A stretch of 34,638 nucleotides of DNA from an uncultured Nitrospira sp. GTDB lineage: Bacteria; Nitrospirota; Nitrospiria; Nitrospirales; Nitrospiraceae. The notes beneath the pieces are model-generated. The model had not been told where the DNA came from. It did no database searches and worked only from the letters and a program-made list of their open reading frames with translations. A program made the position numbers and the translations under genes. The stretch spans positions 1 through 34,638 of the forward strand of contig CABVSA010000038.1 in assembly GCA_902500805.1 (NCBI GenBank), written 5' to 3'. Below, in pieces: positions 13,893 through 22,803 of the stretch; within the stretch, counting starts at the first letter, position 1, and each line of letters begins with the position of its first letter.

Positions 13893-16832
13893 ATGCGTCG
13901 GTTGCTGCGTCCACGTGTGGTTCTCGGCACGTTAGCTGGTCTCATTGCGTTGTATGCGCTTGTTGGATTCGTGCTGGTTCCCTCCATCATCAAGTCATAC
14001 GTTATCCCCATGGTCTCCGAGCAAATCAAGCATCCAATTCTGCTGCGCGACGCGGCGTTCAATCCGTTTGCGCTGTCGGTCCGTCTCACTGGGTTGGAAG
14101 TGCAGGAGCAGAACGAGACGCCGATGCTGGGGTTCGAGGAGCTGTTCGTGAATGTGGATGCGGTGACGTTGTTCTTCCAAAAGGTGGCATTCGACGAGAT
14201 TCGCCTGGGTATGCCGTTTGTGGCAGCCAGGGTCAATCGGGACGGTAAGCTGAATCTGACGTCACTTGTTCCGCCTTCGGATGAAAAGGCCGTGCCACCA
14301 CCTCAGCCGACCGGCGAACCCAAGAAGGTGATGCCGCTGCAGATTGATCTGTTGGAAATTGGGCAAGGGATTGTGGAGTATCGAGATGATTCAAAAGCCC
14401 GTCCGGTCGTCATCGATGTGGTGCCGTTTGAGATCACCTTGCGAAACTTCAGCACGGGTCCAGCCGAGGGAAGCGAGAATGCCCATGCCTTCACTGCCGA
14501 GATTGGAAATGGAGAAAAAATCTCCTGGGAAGGGACCATCTTTCTAGAGCCGGTGGAATCCGATGGCAAGGTGATTCTGTCAGGCCTCAAGCTGAAAACT
14601 TTGTATCAGGCTGTGCATGATCTGTTTCAGTTCGATCTCACTGAGGGTGTCCTTGGCCTCTCGGCTTCGTATCATTTCGATCTTCGTGGCCAGACTCCCC
14701 AGGCCACGGTGAAGAATGGAAAGGTTTCGATTGATGGTTTGGCCATCGTAGAGAGGGGTGGCATTGATCCGGTTGTGACCGTGCCGGTGTTCAACGTGGA
14801 GGGGATTCAACTGGATCTCCAACAACAGACCATTGAGGTTGCCAAGGTGCATTCAGCCGATGCCCGGTTCGATGCCTGGATGGCACCGAACGGCGTGGTC
14901 AATTATCAAACTCTCTTTTCGCCTGTAGGTGGAAAGGAGCCAACGGAGCCACCACCACCCGCGAATGCCAAGCCGGCGGAGCCCGCCAAACCGTGGGCGA
15001 TCACGGTCGACGAAATCGGACTGAAAAACTACAGTGCATCGTATGAGGACCGGACACTTCCTAAGCCTGCCCACGTGGATGTCGACGCGATGAATCTGAC
15101 CGTGAAGGATGTGCAGATTCCATTCAAGAAGCCGCTGCCGGTTGATTTATCACTGAAACTGAATGAGACCGGGGCGATCGGTATCAAGGGAACAGTGACG
15201 GTCGAACCGTTGAAGGCCGACGCACATCTTAAGTTGGAGCATATCGAGATCCGTCCCTTTCAACCCTATCTCGATCAGTTTCTCAATGCAGAAGTGCGGG
15301 ACGGTGCGATTAATCTTGATGGAACGGTGCGTTTTGCCAAGGAGCATGCGAACGAACCCATGTTGAATTTTCAGGGGAATCTCGGGGTGAGTCAGCTGGC
15401 GATCGCGGAGCGAAACGTTCTCACCGATGCTGTGGCTTGGAAAGCATTGAACATTAATCACGTTGTACTGGACGTCGAACCAACGGCGGTGAAAATCGCA
15501 GAAATCGTCTGGCAAGAGCCAACCGCACAGATTGTCATTGGGAGCGACGGAAAACTGAATCTCTCGCGGCTCGCCGCCTCGTCTCCGCCGACTGATCACG
15601 CATCGGCTCAGAAAGAGCCTGGAGGCGAAAAACCACAAGCCAAGCTAGCGGAGCCCGTTCCTGTCACGATTGATCAGGTCAAGCTGGTGAAGTTGGCCGC
15701 GATATTTGAGGACCAGTCGATTGAACCAAAGGTCAAGACGGGTCTCACGGATTTCGGCGGGACCATCAAAGGACTGTCCTCAAGGCAGATTAAGAAAGCC
15801 GACGTCAATCTGGCTGGGAAGGTTGGACGAACCGCTCCGTTTAAGATCGTGGGAAAGATCAACCCATTGAGCGAAGACGCCTTCACGGATTTGGTCATCA
15901 CGCTGGCTGGTATGGATCTGAGACCGGGTGGCCCGTACAGCGGTAAGTACGTGGGGTATGGGTTATCAAAAGGGAAGTTGTCGCTTGACCTGACGTACAA
16001 GGTGTCACAAAAAGTATTGGAAGCCGAGAATCTGGTCCATGTCGATCAACTCACGTTTGGTGAGAAGACCAATAGCCCGGACGCCACCTCGTTGCCCGTT
16101 CCGTTAGTTGTAGGACTGCTGAAGGATCGCAAGGGTCAGATTGAGATCGATATGCCGATTCGTGGGAACCTCAACGACCCGGACTTCAGGTACGGCAAGG
16201 TCGTGATCTCAACTTTGCTCAATCTCCTGACCAAAGTGGTTGCGTCACCGTTTTCCTTGATGGGCAAACTGGTACCTGGCGGTGGAGAGGATGAGGCAGG
16301 CCTGCAGTTCATCGAGTTCCAACCGGGCAGCGCATCGTTGACCGACGAGGATATGAAGAAGCTTGAGGCCTTGGAGACGGCGCTCGATGAGCGACCCGGA
16401 CTTCGATTGGACGTGAAAGGCACGTTCGATACGACGCTGGATCGGGCGGCACTTCAGGTGAGGAAGCTCCATGAGCAACTCTTGGAGATGAGCGGAACGT
16501 CTCGTGGTGCGACAGGGGATACGCTCTCCCTTCGGGACGAACAACGGCTGATAGAAAAACTGTATGCTAAACTCCCTCCGCCCGATTCGACCACTACGTC
16601 GGAGCCCATCCAGCCGACTGTGGAGGGTATGAAGGAGCGAGTGGCGGCAGCGATTCTGATTACTGATGCTGAGTTAGAGACGTTGGCTCGGCAACGTGCA
16701 GAGGCGATTCGTAACCTGCTGCTGGAGAGCGGGAGGTTGACTGAAGAACGGGTCGTCCTAATGGGTTCGGAAGCCGCAGAGTTAGGCCATGAGAAGGTGC
16801 GTACCCAATTGACGCTCTCTGCCGGTTCCTAG
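13893..16832 (+). CDS. AsmA-like DUF748 envelope protein
   Basis: 979 residues. An N-terminal signal anchor (about 8-30, VVLGTLAGLIALYALVGFVLV) is followed by a very long beta-rich periplasmic region with repeated units of the kind I(D/G)...L.N....Y.D, typical of DUF748/AsmA-like proteins. Proline-rich breaks lie near 128-150 and 345-368. The diagnostic C-terminal DUF748 block is present: SLPVPLVVGLLKDRKGQIEI followed by a DPDFRYGKV segment. The last ~200 residues include an OmpA-like segment (FQPGSASLTDEDMKKLEAL). AsmA-like proteins are proposed to carry lipids between membranes or to affect outer-membrane assembly; the role here is inferred from the family. Confidence 0.85.
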   Translation: MRRLLRPRVVLGTLAGLIALYALVGFVLVPSIIKSYVIPMVSEQIKHPILLRDAAFNPFALSVRLTGLEVQEQNETPMLGFEELFVNVDAVTLFFQKVAFDEIRLGMPFVAARVNRDGKLNLTSLVPPSDEKAVPPPQPTGEPKKVMPLQIDLLEIGQGIVEYRDDSKARPVVIDVVPFEITLRNFSTGPAEGSENAHAFTAEIGNGEKISWEGTIFLEPVESDGKVILSGLKLKTLYQAVHDLFQFDLTEGVLGLSASYHFDLRGQTPQATVKNGKVSIDGLAIVERGGIDPVVTVPVFNVEGIQLDLQQQTIEVAKVHSADARFDAWMAPNGVVNYQTLFSPVGGKEPTEPPPPANAKPAEPAKPWAITVDEIGLKNYSASYEDRTLPKPAHVDVDAMNLTVKDVQIPFKKPLPVDLSLKLNETGAIGIKGTVTVEPLKADAHLKLEHIEIRPFQPYLDQFLNAEVRDGAINLDGTVRFAKEHANEPMLNFQGNLGVSQLAIAERNVLTDAVAWKALNINHVVLDVEPTAVKIAEIVWQEPTAQIVIGSDGKLNLSRLAASSPPTDHASAQKEPGGEKPQAKLAEPVPVTIDQVKLVKLAAIFEDQSIEPKVKTGLTDFGGTIKGLSSRQIKKADVNLAGKVGRTAPFKIVGKINPLSEDAFTDLVITLAGMDLRPGGPYSGKYVGYGLSKGKLSLDLTYKVSQKVLEAENLVHVDQLTFGEKTNSPDATSLPVPLVVGLLKDRKGQIEIDMPIRGNLNDPDFRYGKVVISTLLNLLTKVVASPFSLMGKLVPGGGEDEAGLQFIEFQPGSASLTDEDMKKLEALETALDERPGLRLDVKGTFDTTLDRAALQVRKLHEQLLEMSGTSRGATGDTLSLRDEQRLIEKLYAKLPPPDSTTTSEPIQPTVEGMKERVAAAILITDAELETLARQRAEAIRNLLLESGRLTEERVVLMGSEAAELGHEKVRTQLTLSAGS

Positions 16833-16857
16833 CGGTGCGTCGTCAGCAAGGGTTTCT

Positions 16858-16927
16858 GGTTTCAAGTTATGAGTTGGGTGAGATCATCCTCACAGAAGTT
16901 GAAACGAGAAACGTGAGACTTGAAACC
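16858..16927. repeat. 70-bp palindromic element with heptad NNGAAAC repeats
   Basis: The outer arms GGTTTCAAGT (16858-16867) and ACTTGAAACC (16918-16927) are exact inverted repeats. Inside lies a second hairpin, GTGAG/CTCAC (near 16878-16893). The right arm is also four 7-bp units in tandem: TTGAAAC (16899-16905), GAGAAAC (16906-16912), GTGAGAC (16913-16919), TTGAAAC (16920-16926). It sits between convergent genes and could act as a two-way transcription stop or be a dispersed repeat. Confidence 0.6.
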
Positions 16928-16978
16928 GGATGGCGGATTAGCTTCACGCGTCACGGTCACTGCCTCGAGTTCATCCCG

Positions 16979-17341
16979 TTACTTCGGGCTGCATCGCATG
17001 CGCGTACCATGGAGGAGAGAAAGCTCAATTTCTGAGGCGCTGAGTGTTGCCGGAAAGAGGACTCCTGAAATCTTGCACGCATTGATGCTGGCTCCGTCTA
17101 AGTTGGCCTTGCTTAAGTCCACACCCCGCAGATCGGATTGTCGGAAATAGCAATCGCTGAAGTCCAGCCCATCCGCATCAAGCCCCCGAAGATCAAGCCC
17201 CCGAAGGTCGCATCCTCGGAGATCGCATTTGTCCCCCGCGGCTTTCTTGGCATTGAATTCCTTGATGCACCCTTCGCGGAGCAGCAAGTACATCGGGTCT
17301 TTGGAAATACGGAGCTTTGTGCGGGAGGAGTCTGAGTCCAT
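16979..17341 (-). CDS. Pentapeptide-repeat protein
   Basis: 120 residues. About ten consecutive five-residue units of the A(D/N)Lxx type cover roughly 39-93: CDLRG, CDLRG, LDLRG, LDADG, LDFSD, CYFRQ, SDLRG, VDLSK, ANLDG, ASINA. This would form a short right-handed quadrilateral beta-helix. The N-terminal part (MYLLLREGCIKEFNAKKAAG) and a C-terminal ISGVLFPATLSASEIELSL segment resemble a conserved small family of bacterial pentapeptide proteins. There is no signal peptide, so it is probably cytoplasmic. GGAG lies about 9 bp before the ATG. The function is unknown. Confidence 0.85.
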   Translation of the reverse strand: MDSDSSRTKLRISKDPMYLLLREGCIKEFNAKKAAGDKCDLRGCDLRGLDLRGLDADGLDFSDCYFRQSDLRGVDLSKANLDGASINACKISGVLFPATLSASEIELSLLHGTRMRCSPK

Positions 17342-17563
17342 GGTCCTACTCCATCAAGGGTACGCAGAAGTCATATCGGTTGGGATTCACTAAACTTGAG
17401 TGTGGGACTGGATCTGATGCCGTATGAGGGCCTGTTGTAGTTGAGAAGGGTGTCCGTTGCCTCTCTCAGCCCCTTGAACTCGTCCGTTGTGACACAGTAT
17501 GGTAACGACACATGGTCGAGTGAGGATCAGTTTTATGCCGATACGATTTTAAGGAGGTGTCAT

Positions 17564-18199
17564 ATGGCGATTCGATTGGGCGATGACGCGCCGAATTTTA
17601 CGGCGGAGACGACAGAAGGGACGATTAATTTTCACGAATGGTTGGGGAACGGGTGGGGCATTCTGTTTTCCCATCCCAAGGATTACACTCCTGTCTGTAC
17701 GACAGAGTTAGGCACGGTCGCCAAGATTTCTCCGGAATTCAAGAAACGAGGGGTGAAGGTGATCGCCGTGAGTGTGGATCCCATGGATTCTCATAAGGGG
17801 TGGATCAACGATATCAACGAGACGCAAAAGACGACGATGAACTATCCCATCATTGCTGATCCGGATAAGAAGGTCGCCACCCTCTATGACATGATTCATC
17901 CGAATGCGATCGATAACATGACGGTACGGTCGGTCTTCATCATCGGTCCTGATAAGAAGGTGAAGCTGACATTGACCTACCCGGCCTCCTGTGGTCGGAA
18001 CTTCGATGAGCTTTTACGTGTCATCGATTCATTGCAGCTCACCTCGAAATATAAAGTGGCCACTCCGGCAAACTGGAAGGACGGCGAAGATTGCATCATT
18101 ACTCCCGCAGTAGGTGATGCAGAAGCGCAACAACTGTTTCCTAAAGGCTTCACGACAGTGAAGCCGTACCTTCGGTACACGCCTCAGCCGAACCGATAG
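17564..18199 (+). CDS. 1-Cys peroxiredoxin (Prx6/AhpC-TSA family)
   Basis: 211 residues from the ATG at 17564, set by a perfect AAGGAGGTG (17551-17559) upstream; the longer open frame is non-coding leader. The peroxidatic site is P43-V-C45-T-T-E with catalytic Arg R122 (TVRSVF). The C-terminal extension (about 160-211, WKDGEDCIITPAVGD and LFPKGF) is characteristic of the Prx6 class. Two other cysteines (C143, C177) are not at typical resolving positions. The enzyme reduces hydrogen peroxide and organic peroxides in the cytoplasm. The gene stands alone, with its own terminator. Confidence 0.95.
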   Translation: MAIRLGDDAPNFTAETTEGTINFHEWLGNGWGILFSHPKDYTPVCTTELGTVAKISPEFKKRGVKVIAVSVDPMDSHKGWINDINETQKTTMNYPIIADPDKKVATLYDMIHPNAIDNMTVRSVFIIGPDKKVKLTLTYPASCGRNFDELLRVIDSLQLTSKYKVATPANWKDGEDCIITPAVGDAEAQQLFPKGFTTVKPYLRYTPQPNR

Positions 18200-18221
18200 A
18201 CTCGCGACGGCCTACGTAGAG

Positions 18222-18264
18222 AAAACCAGGCAGACGGTGATGGAAATCCTCTGCCTGGTTTTTT
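18222..18264 (+). terminator. Rho-independent terminator of the peroxiredoxin gene
   Basis: AAAACCAGGCAGA (18222-18234) pairs perfectly with TCTGCCTGGTTTT (18250-18262) and runs into TTA and T-rich sequence. It begins 22 bp after the stop codon. Confidence 0.9.
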
Positions 18265-18708
18265 ATTTATCAATACGTTATGGCCTCAATCCTTTCTGTA
18301 ATACGGGCATAATTCTCACATCTGTTTCGTTCTGGCGCGCTTGAATTGCGGACGTGCATACACGTTGACAATACGAGGTACGAGGATTGCTTTAGACCGG
18401 GCGGGACTCTATAGCGTGAGTGCCGTGGTCGACTGGGTGCAACGAACAGAAGCTTGTTCACTGTGGAGAATGTGCCGAAGTGAGAGTTCAACACTGTGTC
18501 CGTGTCGCACCTGTCGGTTTTCGTGATCTGTTTGGACAAGCAGAACTACTGATGTATAGTCGACACAGATGAGCTACATACGAAAAGTTTCTTGCTTTGT
18601 TTCGAGGACTTAGGCATAGTCGGCGCCAACTTCCGAGGGGGCAAGAGTTTTTACTCATGGTTTCAGGTGGGCAGTGGTTTCTTATTACTCACAAGGGAGG
18701 GCATCAGT
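18265..18708. other. Long leader/intergenic region before the porin gene
   Basis: No gene is supported here. It contains the probable porin promoter, and the porin mRNA would have an untranslated leader of about 140 nt. No known riboswitch class is recognised in it. Confidence 0.5.
18532..18560 (+). promoter_or_regulatory. Probable porin promoter
   Basis: TTGGAC (18532-18537), 17-bp spacer, TATAGT (18555-18560). The start would be near 18567, leaving a leader of about 140 nt before the porin ATG. A second TTGACA near 18364 has no good -10. Confidence 0.45.
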
Positions 18709-20025
18709 ATGAAGGGACATAATGTGAGGCGGTGGAAACAATTTGTAGTTGCTGGGGCCATGGTGGCACTGGTGGCTGGAATGGGATCCACGGTGCCCAG
18801 TGCCTTTGCTGGTGGCATGATCAAGGCAGATGAGGACAAGTGGATTTCGATCGGGATGGGGGTCCGAACCAGCTTCAATTCCATCGAAGGGGCGTCGCCG
18901 GCCGGGCATTATAGCAACGATTTTACGATCAACAATGCGCGGATTTACGTCAACGGGCAAATTCACAAGTACATCAAGTTTGAGTTCAATACGGACTGCT
19001 TCAACTGCGCCGTCGGCGGCGGGGCCGGGGCCTTCGGCAATGCGGCGTTGACCACGACCTCGCAGAACTTCGGCGGCAACTCCTCGATCGGCTTGCTCGA
19101 TGCGATCGGGAAGTTCGAGTTCAATGAGATGGTGAACCTCTGGGTCGGCCGCATGTTGCTGCCGAGTGAGCGCGGGGAGTTGAACGGGCCGTTCTACCAT
19201 GCCACGTTCGATGGCTTTCGAACGCCATTCTTCCCAGCCGACCAGAGTGCGAATTTCAACGGAGTGAGTGCACTGGGGGGCGGCGCCGGTCTCTATGGTC
19301 GTGATAATGCGGCGACCTTCTGGGGCAAGGTGCATCCGGGCGGCACGCATCTGTTGTATGTGGTCAGTGTGTCGCAGGGGTTGCGCGGGGGCCCCAACAC
19401 CGGCAGCAGTCTGATGTACACGGGACGGTTGCAGTGGAATCTGTTGAACGATGAGGTGAATCCGGGCTATTACACGTCCGGGACGTACTATGGGACGGCG
19501 GGAGATATTGCGGCGATCGGGGCCAGCGTGCAGCACCAAAAGGATGGGGCGGGGAATACCGCGACGGGGAATGTGTCGGATTTCACCGGGGCCTCCATCG
19601 ATGTGTTGGTGGAAAAGGTGCTGCCGAATAACATGGGCGTGTTCACCTTCAACGGGGAATTTAAGCGGCATTGGGCTAATTATGGCGCGGGGGCGTTCAC
19701 GAACGTGGGCGGGTTTAATAGCTGCTTCTGCACGTTCAATGGGCATTCGTGGACGGTGTACGGCTTGTATCTGATTCCTCAGGAAGTGGGGATCGGACGG
19801 TTCCAGCCCTATGTGCGGTTCACGAGCATCGACCCACGGTACAGCGCGATGCGGCAGGAGTGGGAGACCGGAGTGAACTATATTATCTCGGGGCATAATG
19901 CCCGGGTCTCGGCGTTTTACCGGTATGGGGACATCAATACGAAGGGGTTTGCCGGGGGCTTCGGGCCTGGGGTGGCGGGCGATAAGGTGGATTCCTTCCA
20001 CGTCGCCTTGCAGCTGCAGTACTAG
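18709..20025 (+). CDS. Outer-membrane porin, OprO/OprP-like
   Basis: 438 residues from the ATG at 18709, chosen because AAGGGAGG lies just upstream and it gives a clean signal peptide (basic start, hydrophobic 12-30, cleavage after PSAFA near 34). The mature protein is rich in Gly, Asn and aromatic residues in alternating beta-strand patterns (DFTINNARIYVNGQI, YIKFEFNTDC, NLWVGRMLLPSERG) and ends in the outer-membrane signature LQLQY. The R-x-L-x-P-S-E-R-G strand is typical of phosphate-selective-porin-like proteins. The substrate is unknown. The coding sequence from about 18980 is clearly more GC-rich than its flanks. Confidence 0.88.
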   Translation: MKGHNVRRWKQFVVAGAMVALVAGMGSTVPSAFAGGMIKADEDKWISIGMGVRTSFNSIEGASPAGHYSNDFTINNARIYVNGQIHKYIKFEFNTDCFNCAVGGGAGAFGNAALTTTSQNFGGNSSIGLLDAIGKFEFNEMVNLWVGRMLLPSERGELNGPFYHATFDGFRTPFFPADQSANFNGVSALGGGAGLYGRDNAATFWGKVHPGGTHLLYVVSVSQGLRGGPNTGSSLMYTGRLQWNLLNDEVNPGYYTSGTYYGTAGDIAAIGASVQHQKDGAGNTATGNVSDFTGASIDVLVEKVLPNNMGVFTFNGEFKRHWANYGAGAFTNVGGFNSCFCTFNGHSWTVYGLYLIPQEVGIGRFQPYVRFTSIDPRYSAMRQEWETGVNYIISGHNARVSAFYRYGDINTKGFAGGFGPGVAGDKVDSFHVALQLQY

Positions 20026-20058
20026 GTACTTTCCGAAGTTAAGCGGTTGGTTGTAGAT

Positions 20059-20093
20059 AAGGGCCGGGATCCGTCAATCGGATTCCGGCCCTT
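20059..20093. terminator. Bidirectional terminator between the porin and radical SAM genes
   Basis: A 15-bp stem (20059-20073 with 20079-20093) with a single G-T mismatch and a TCAAT loop, followed by TGTTATTT. It lies 33 bp after the porin stop. The AA-rich other side allows use by the convergent gene. Confidence 0.85.
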
Positions 20094-20143
20094 GTTATTT
20101 CTTCCTCTCAATCGAGCTTGTCGTGTCTTCTGGTTGAAATCTA

Positions 20144-22318
20144 CTAGACGAGCACTAATCCGGTTGATCTGATTCGTTGCCAAGCTAGAGAAGTGAGCAA
20201 CCGGTTGTAGCTTGATGCCGTTCCAGGAAAGTCTTTCTCTACGTCGTGCATGTGTGGATAGGTCTGACATGGCTGTTGTGGAGTCGCATCGGAGAGCAAT
20301 TGCGTCACCCATTGGATTTGCGAAGTCGGGAGCATGAGGATCTGGTCGTGCTGAGTCCCTCGGAGGATGAGTCGTGAGCGCGTTCCGACAGACTCACTCG
20401 TTACGTTTCCACCGAGCCAAACCAACCGACGTTCTCTGGTTGTACCCTCATGGATAGGTTGTTTGGTGAGCAGGCCTGTGAGCCATCTTGAAGAAACCCT
20501 AGGGCGAGGAACCTTTTCGTCGAACCAGAAACGGACATCGAGGTCGAGCCCGCGCCGTTCCAGGTAGTTGAGGAGCGATCGTCGGAGTCCTTCGCCGAGC
20601 CACGCTGGGGTTTCACCACAGCGGTCCTCGTGTTCACGGTCATTTTCTGCAAACCCTTGATGCGTGGGTCCAAGAATGCGGAGGCCATGTGCGTCGGGAT
20701 CCAGACCAATCGGGCTATGGGCCGTGACTGTGAACCGGTGCCAAAAGGCCGATTGGATCAGATCGGCCGCGAGAAGTTGTCGGATACGCTCAAGCGAATC
20801 GATGGTTTCCTGAACGGTTTCTGAGGGACAGCCGTACATGAGATAGGCATGGATCATGATGCCGGCGTCTTTAAACCCTGCCGCAACCAGCGCGGTCTGA
20901 TCAACGGTAATTCCCTTCTTCATTTCGACTAGAAGCCGGTCCGAAGCGGCTTCTAGTCCGGCTGTGACGGCGATACATCCAGATGCAGCCAGGAGTCGGC
21001 AGAGGTCAGGCGTGAAGGCCGCTTCAAAGCGGATGTTCCCCCACCAGCGGATGGTGATTCGTCGTTCCAAGAGGCCCAGGGCCAATGCTTTGAGCGCGGC
21101 TGGTGGAGCCGCTTCATCCACAAAGTGGAAGCCTCGGCACCCTGTTTCAGCCACGAGCTGCTGGATCTGCTGAATGAGTCGTTCAGTCGGCGTCATTTCG
21201 TAGCGACTGATGTAGTTCAACCCCACATCGCAAAACGTACACTGCTTCCAATAACACCCGTGTGCCACCGTGAGTTTGTTCCAGTGACCTTCCGACCACA
21301 GGCGATGCATGGGGTTGGTGCTATCGAGAATGGTCAGATACCGATCCAGCGCCAAGCCTTGGTAGGTCGGACACCCAATGTCGTCCATCGAGAAATCAGT
21401 GAGACTGGAATCATCGACATATACCACGCGGTCCTGTTCACGAAACATGGTGCGACACAACGCTCGTCGGTGCCGCCGTCCCGAGAGATATTCAATCAAA
21501 GACAGGAGCGGCCGTTCTCCGTTGTCCAGCGTGAGGAAGTCGATATAGTCGAACACCCGGGGATCAGTCACTCGACGGAGCTCAGTGTTCACGTAGCCAC
21601 CGCCGATGACGATCGGGAGGTCTGGATACTGCTCCTTGATCGACTGCGCGATGAGGAACGCACCATAGAGATTACCTGGAAAGGGGATCGACAGGCCGAC
21701 GAGCGTCGGTTGAACTCGGTGGAAATGATTCCAGAAGACATCCAGCAGCCACTCATCTATCAAGCTCTTTGGCTCCGTAAGTGCGGCGGCGATTTGATCA
21801 AAGGATGACGCGCTGCGCCCGATATGCTCGGCATATCGACTCAAGCCGAAGTGTGGAGTGATGGTGGCTTGCACGAGGTCGGTGAGGTCTTCAAGAAAGA
21901 ACGTGGCCCATTGTTTGGCTCGGTCGGTAACCGACACCGAGCGAGGGAATGTCCGCCGACCACGAAACCGTGGTCCTTGGGGCAGCACGCCAGGTTGCAT
22001 GAAACGACCGGCGAGGTCTGGACTCCGGCCTTGCAAGAACGTGATGACCGGTTCGATCATTTCCATGTACCGATGTTCGGCCTTGATCATTTGGACGGCT
22101 TCTTTGGGAAGGACACTTGTGCTGTTGTGCAGCTGTTTGAAGATGGATTGTAAGCCGCCAGTACTGAAAAGTCGGAGTACCATTTCAATGCCGAGGTCTG
22201 CCTGTTCCGTATGAATTCCATGAGACTGAAGAAATCCAGTCAGATAGGTGATGGATGGATAGGGCGTATTCAGCTGGGTTAAGGGAGGGATGACTAACAG
22301 CACACGTTGAGGTGTCAT
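20144..22318 (-). CDS. B12-binding-domain radical SAM protein
   Basis: 724 residues. The N-terminal cobalamin-binding-like Rossmann region starts VLLVIPPLTQLNTPYPSITY, and its later part is LVGLSIPFPGNLYGAFLIAQ and PIVIGGGYVNTEL (about 206-246). The radical SAM core follows, with the cluster motif C355-YWKQ-C360-TF-C363. Core elements after it include FHFVDEAAP, IRWWGNIRFE and GLEAASDRLL. The C-terminal ~180 residues are not recognised. The cluster motif is CX4CX2C, not the textbook CX3CX2C. Such proteins do methylations or rearrangements with SAM and cobalamin; the substrate is unknown. The preceding same-strand gene is flgC-like. Confidence 0.88.
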   Translation of the reverse strand: MTPQRVLLVIPPLTQLNTPYPSITYLTGFLQSHGIHTEQADLGIEMVLRLFSTGGLQSIFKQLHNSTSVLPKEAVQMIKAEHRYMEMIEPVITFLQGRSPDLAGRFMQPGVLPQGPRFRGRRTFPRSVSVTDRAKQWATFFLEDLTDLVQATITPHFGLSRYAEHIGRSASSFDQIAAALTEPKSLIDEWLLDVFWNHFHRVQPTLVGLSIPFPGNLYGAFLIAQSIKEQYPDLPIVIGGGYVNTELRRVTDPRVFDYIDFLTLDNGERPLLSLIEYLSGRRHRRALCRTMFREQDRVVYVDDSSLTDFSMDDIGCPTYQGLALDRYLTILDSTNPMHRLWSEGHWNKLTVAHGCYWKQCTFCDVGLNYISRYEMTPTERLIQQIQQLVAETGCRGFHFVDEAAPPAALKALALGLLERRITIRWWGNIRFEAAFTPDLCRLLAASGCIAVTAGLEAASDRLLVEMKKGITVDQTALVAAGFKDAGIMIHAYLMYGCPSETVQETIDSLERIRQLLAADLIQSAFWHRFTVTAHSPIGLDPDAHGLRILGPTHQGFAENDREHEDRCGETPAWLGEGLRRSLLNYLERRGLDLDVRFWFDEKVPRPRVSSRWLTGLLTKQPIHEGTTRERRLVWLGGNVTSESVGTRSRLILRGTQHDQILMLPTSQIQWVTQLLSDATPQQPCQTYPHMHDVEKDFPGTASSYNRLLTSLAWQRIRSTGLVLV

Positions 22319-22322
22319 GAGC

Positions 22323-22360
22323 CGGACATAGCACAGTGGGAGAGAAAAATGCTATGTCCG
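22323..22360 (-). promoter_or_regulatory. Hairpin immediately before the radical SAM start codon
   Basis: CGGACATAGCA (22323-22333) and TGCTATGTCCG (22350-22360) are exact 11-bp inverted repeats with a 16-nt loop. On the minus strand the hairpin ends 4 nt before the ATG at 22318, where a ribosome site would be. No purine-rich site is otherwise seen. It could control translation, be an operator, or be the terminator of the upstream gene. Confidence 0.55.
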
Positions 22361-22449
22361 AAGAAATATCCCAATTGAGGAAGAGTCGGGTGATGTCTCA
22401 GCTCTGACCGCTCCCGCAGCACCGCTCGACATAGAAGGCCGACGTGGAG

Positions 22450-22803
22450 CTACTTCTTGATATCGAGCACGCTGCCGAGCAACGCATTACCCGTCTTGAT
22501 AGTCTGAAGATTGGCTTCAAAGCTTCGTTGAGCCAGCATCTGGTGTACGGTCTCCTCACCAAGATCAACATTGGAAAGCTCGGCGGGGAACTGATTCCCG
22601 CCTGTATCTCGTAGCACCGTTGGGCCCGCTGCATGGTCTTTCTGAACCACGGGAAGGACTCCTCCGGTCTGGACTTCCACAAACTCTGTTCGGGATTTCT
22701 TGAAACCATCGGTGTTGAGGTTGGCGACATTGTGCGCTACGACTTCGATCTGTTTCCCAAAGGCAGCCAGGCCCGAGAGCGCGGTGTGTATGGCGGATAT
22801 CAT
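22450..22803 (-). CDS. FlgC-like flagellar basal-body rod protein, isolated
   Basis: 117 residues from the ATG at 22803, preceded by AAGGGAGGTG; a GTG at 22809 lies inside that site and is rejected. The N-terminal rod signature is IEVVAHNVANLNTDGFKKSRTEF and the C-terminal signature is SNVDLGEETVHQMLAQRSFEANLQTIKT, so this is a short FlgC/FlgB-class axial protein. Such proteins are exported by the flagellar type III apparatus and polymerise into the rod. No other flagellar gene occurs in the window, so this is either an orphan paralogue or a displaced rod gene. Confidence 0.85.
   Translation of the reverse strand: MISAIHTALSGLAAFGKQIEVVAHNVANLNTDGFKKSRTEFVEVQTGGVLPVVQKDHAAGPTVLRDTGGNQFPAELSNVDLGEETVHQMLAQRSFEANLQTIKTGNALLGSVLDIKK

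Noticed and set aside
18685..20001. Long minus-strand frame opposite the porin
   Set aside because: A 438-codon frame mirroring the porin gene. It is His/Arg/Pro-rich and lacks a start site, as expected from the GC-biased codons of the real gene.
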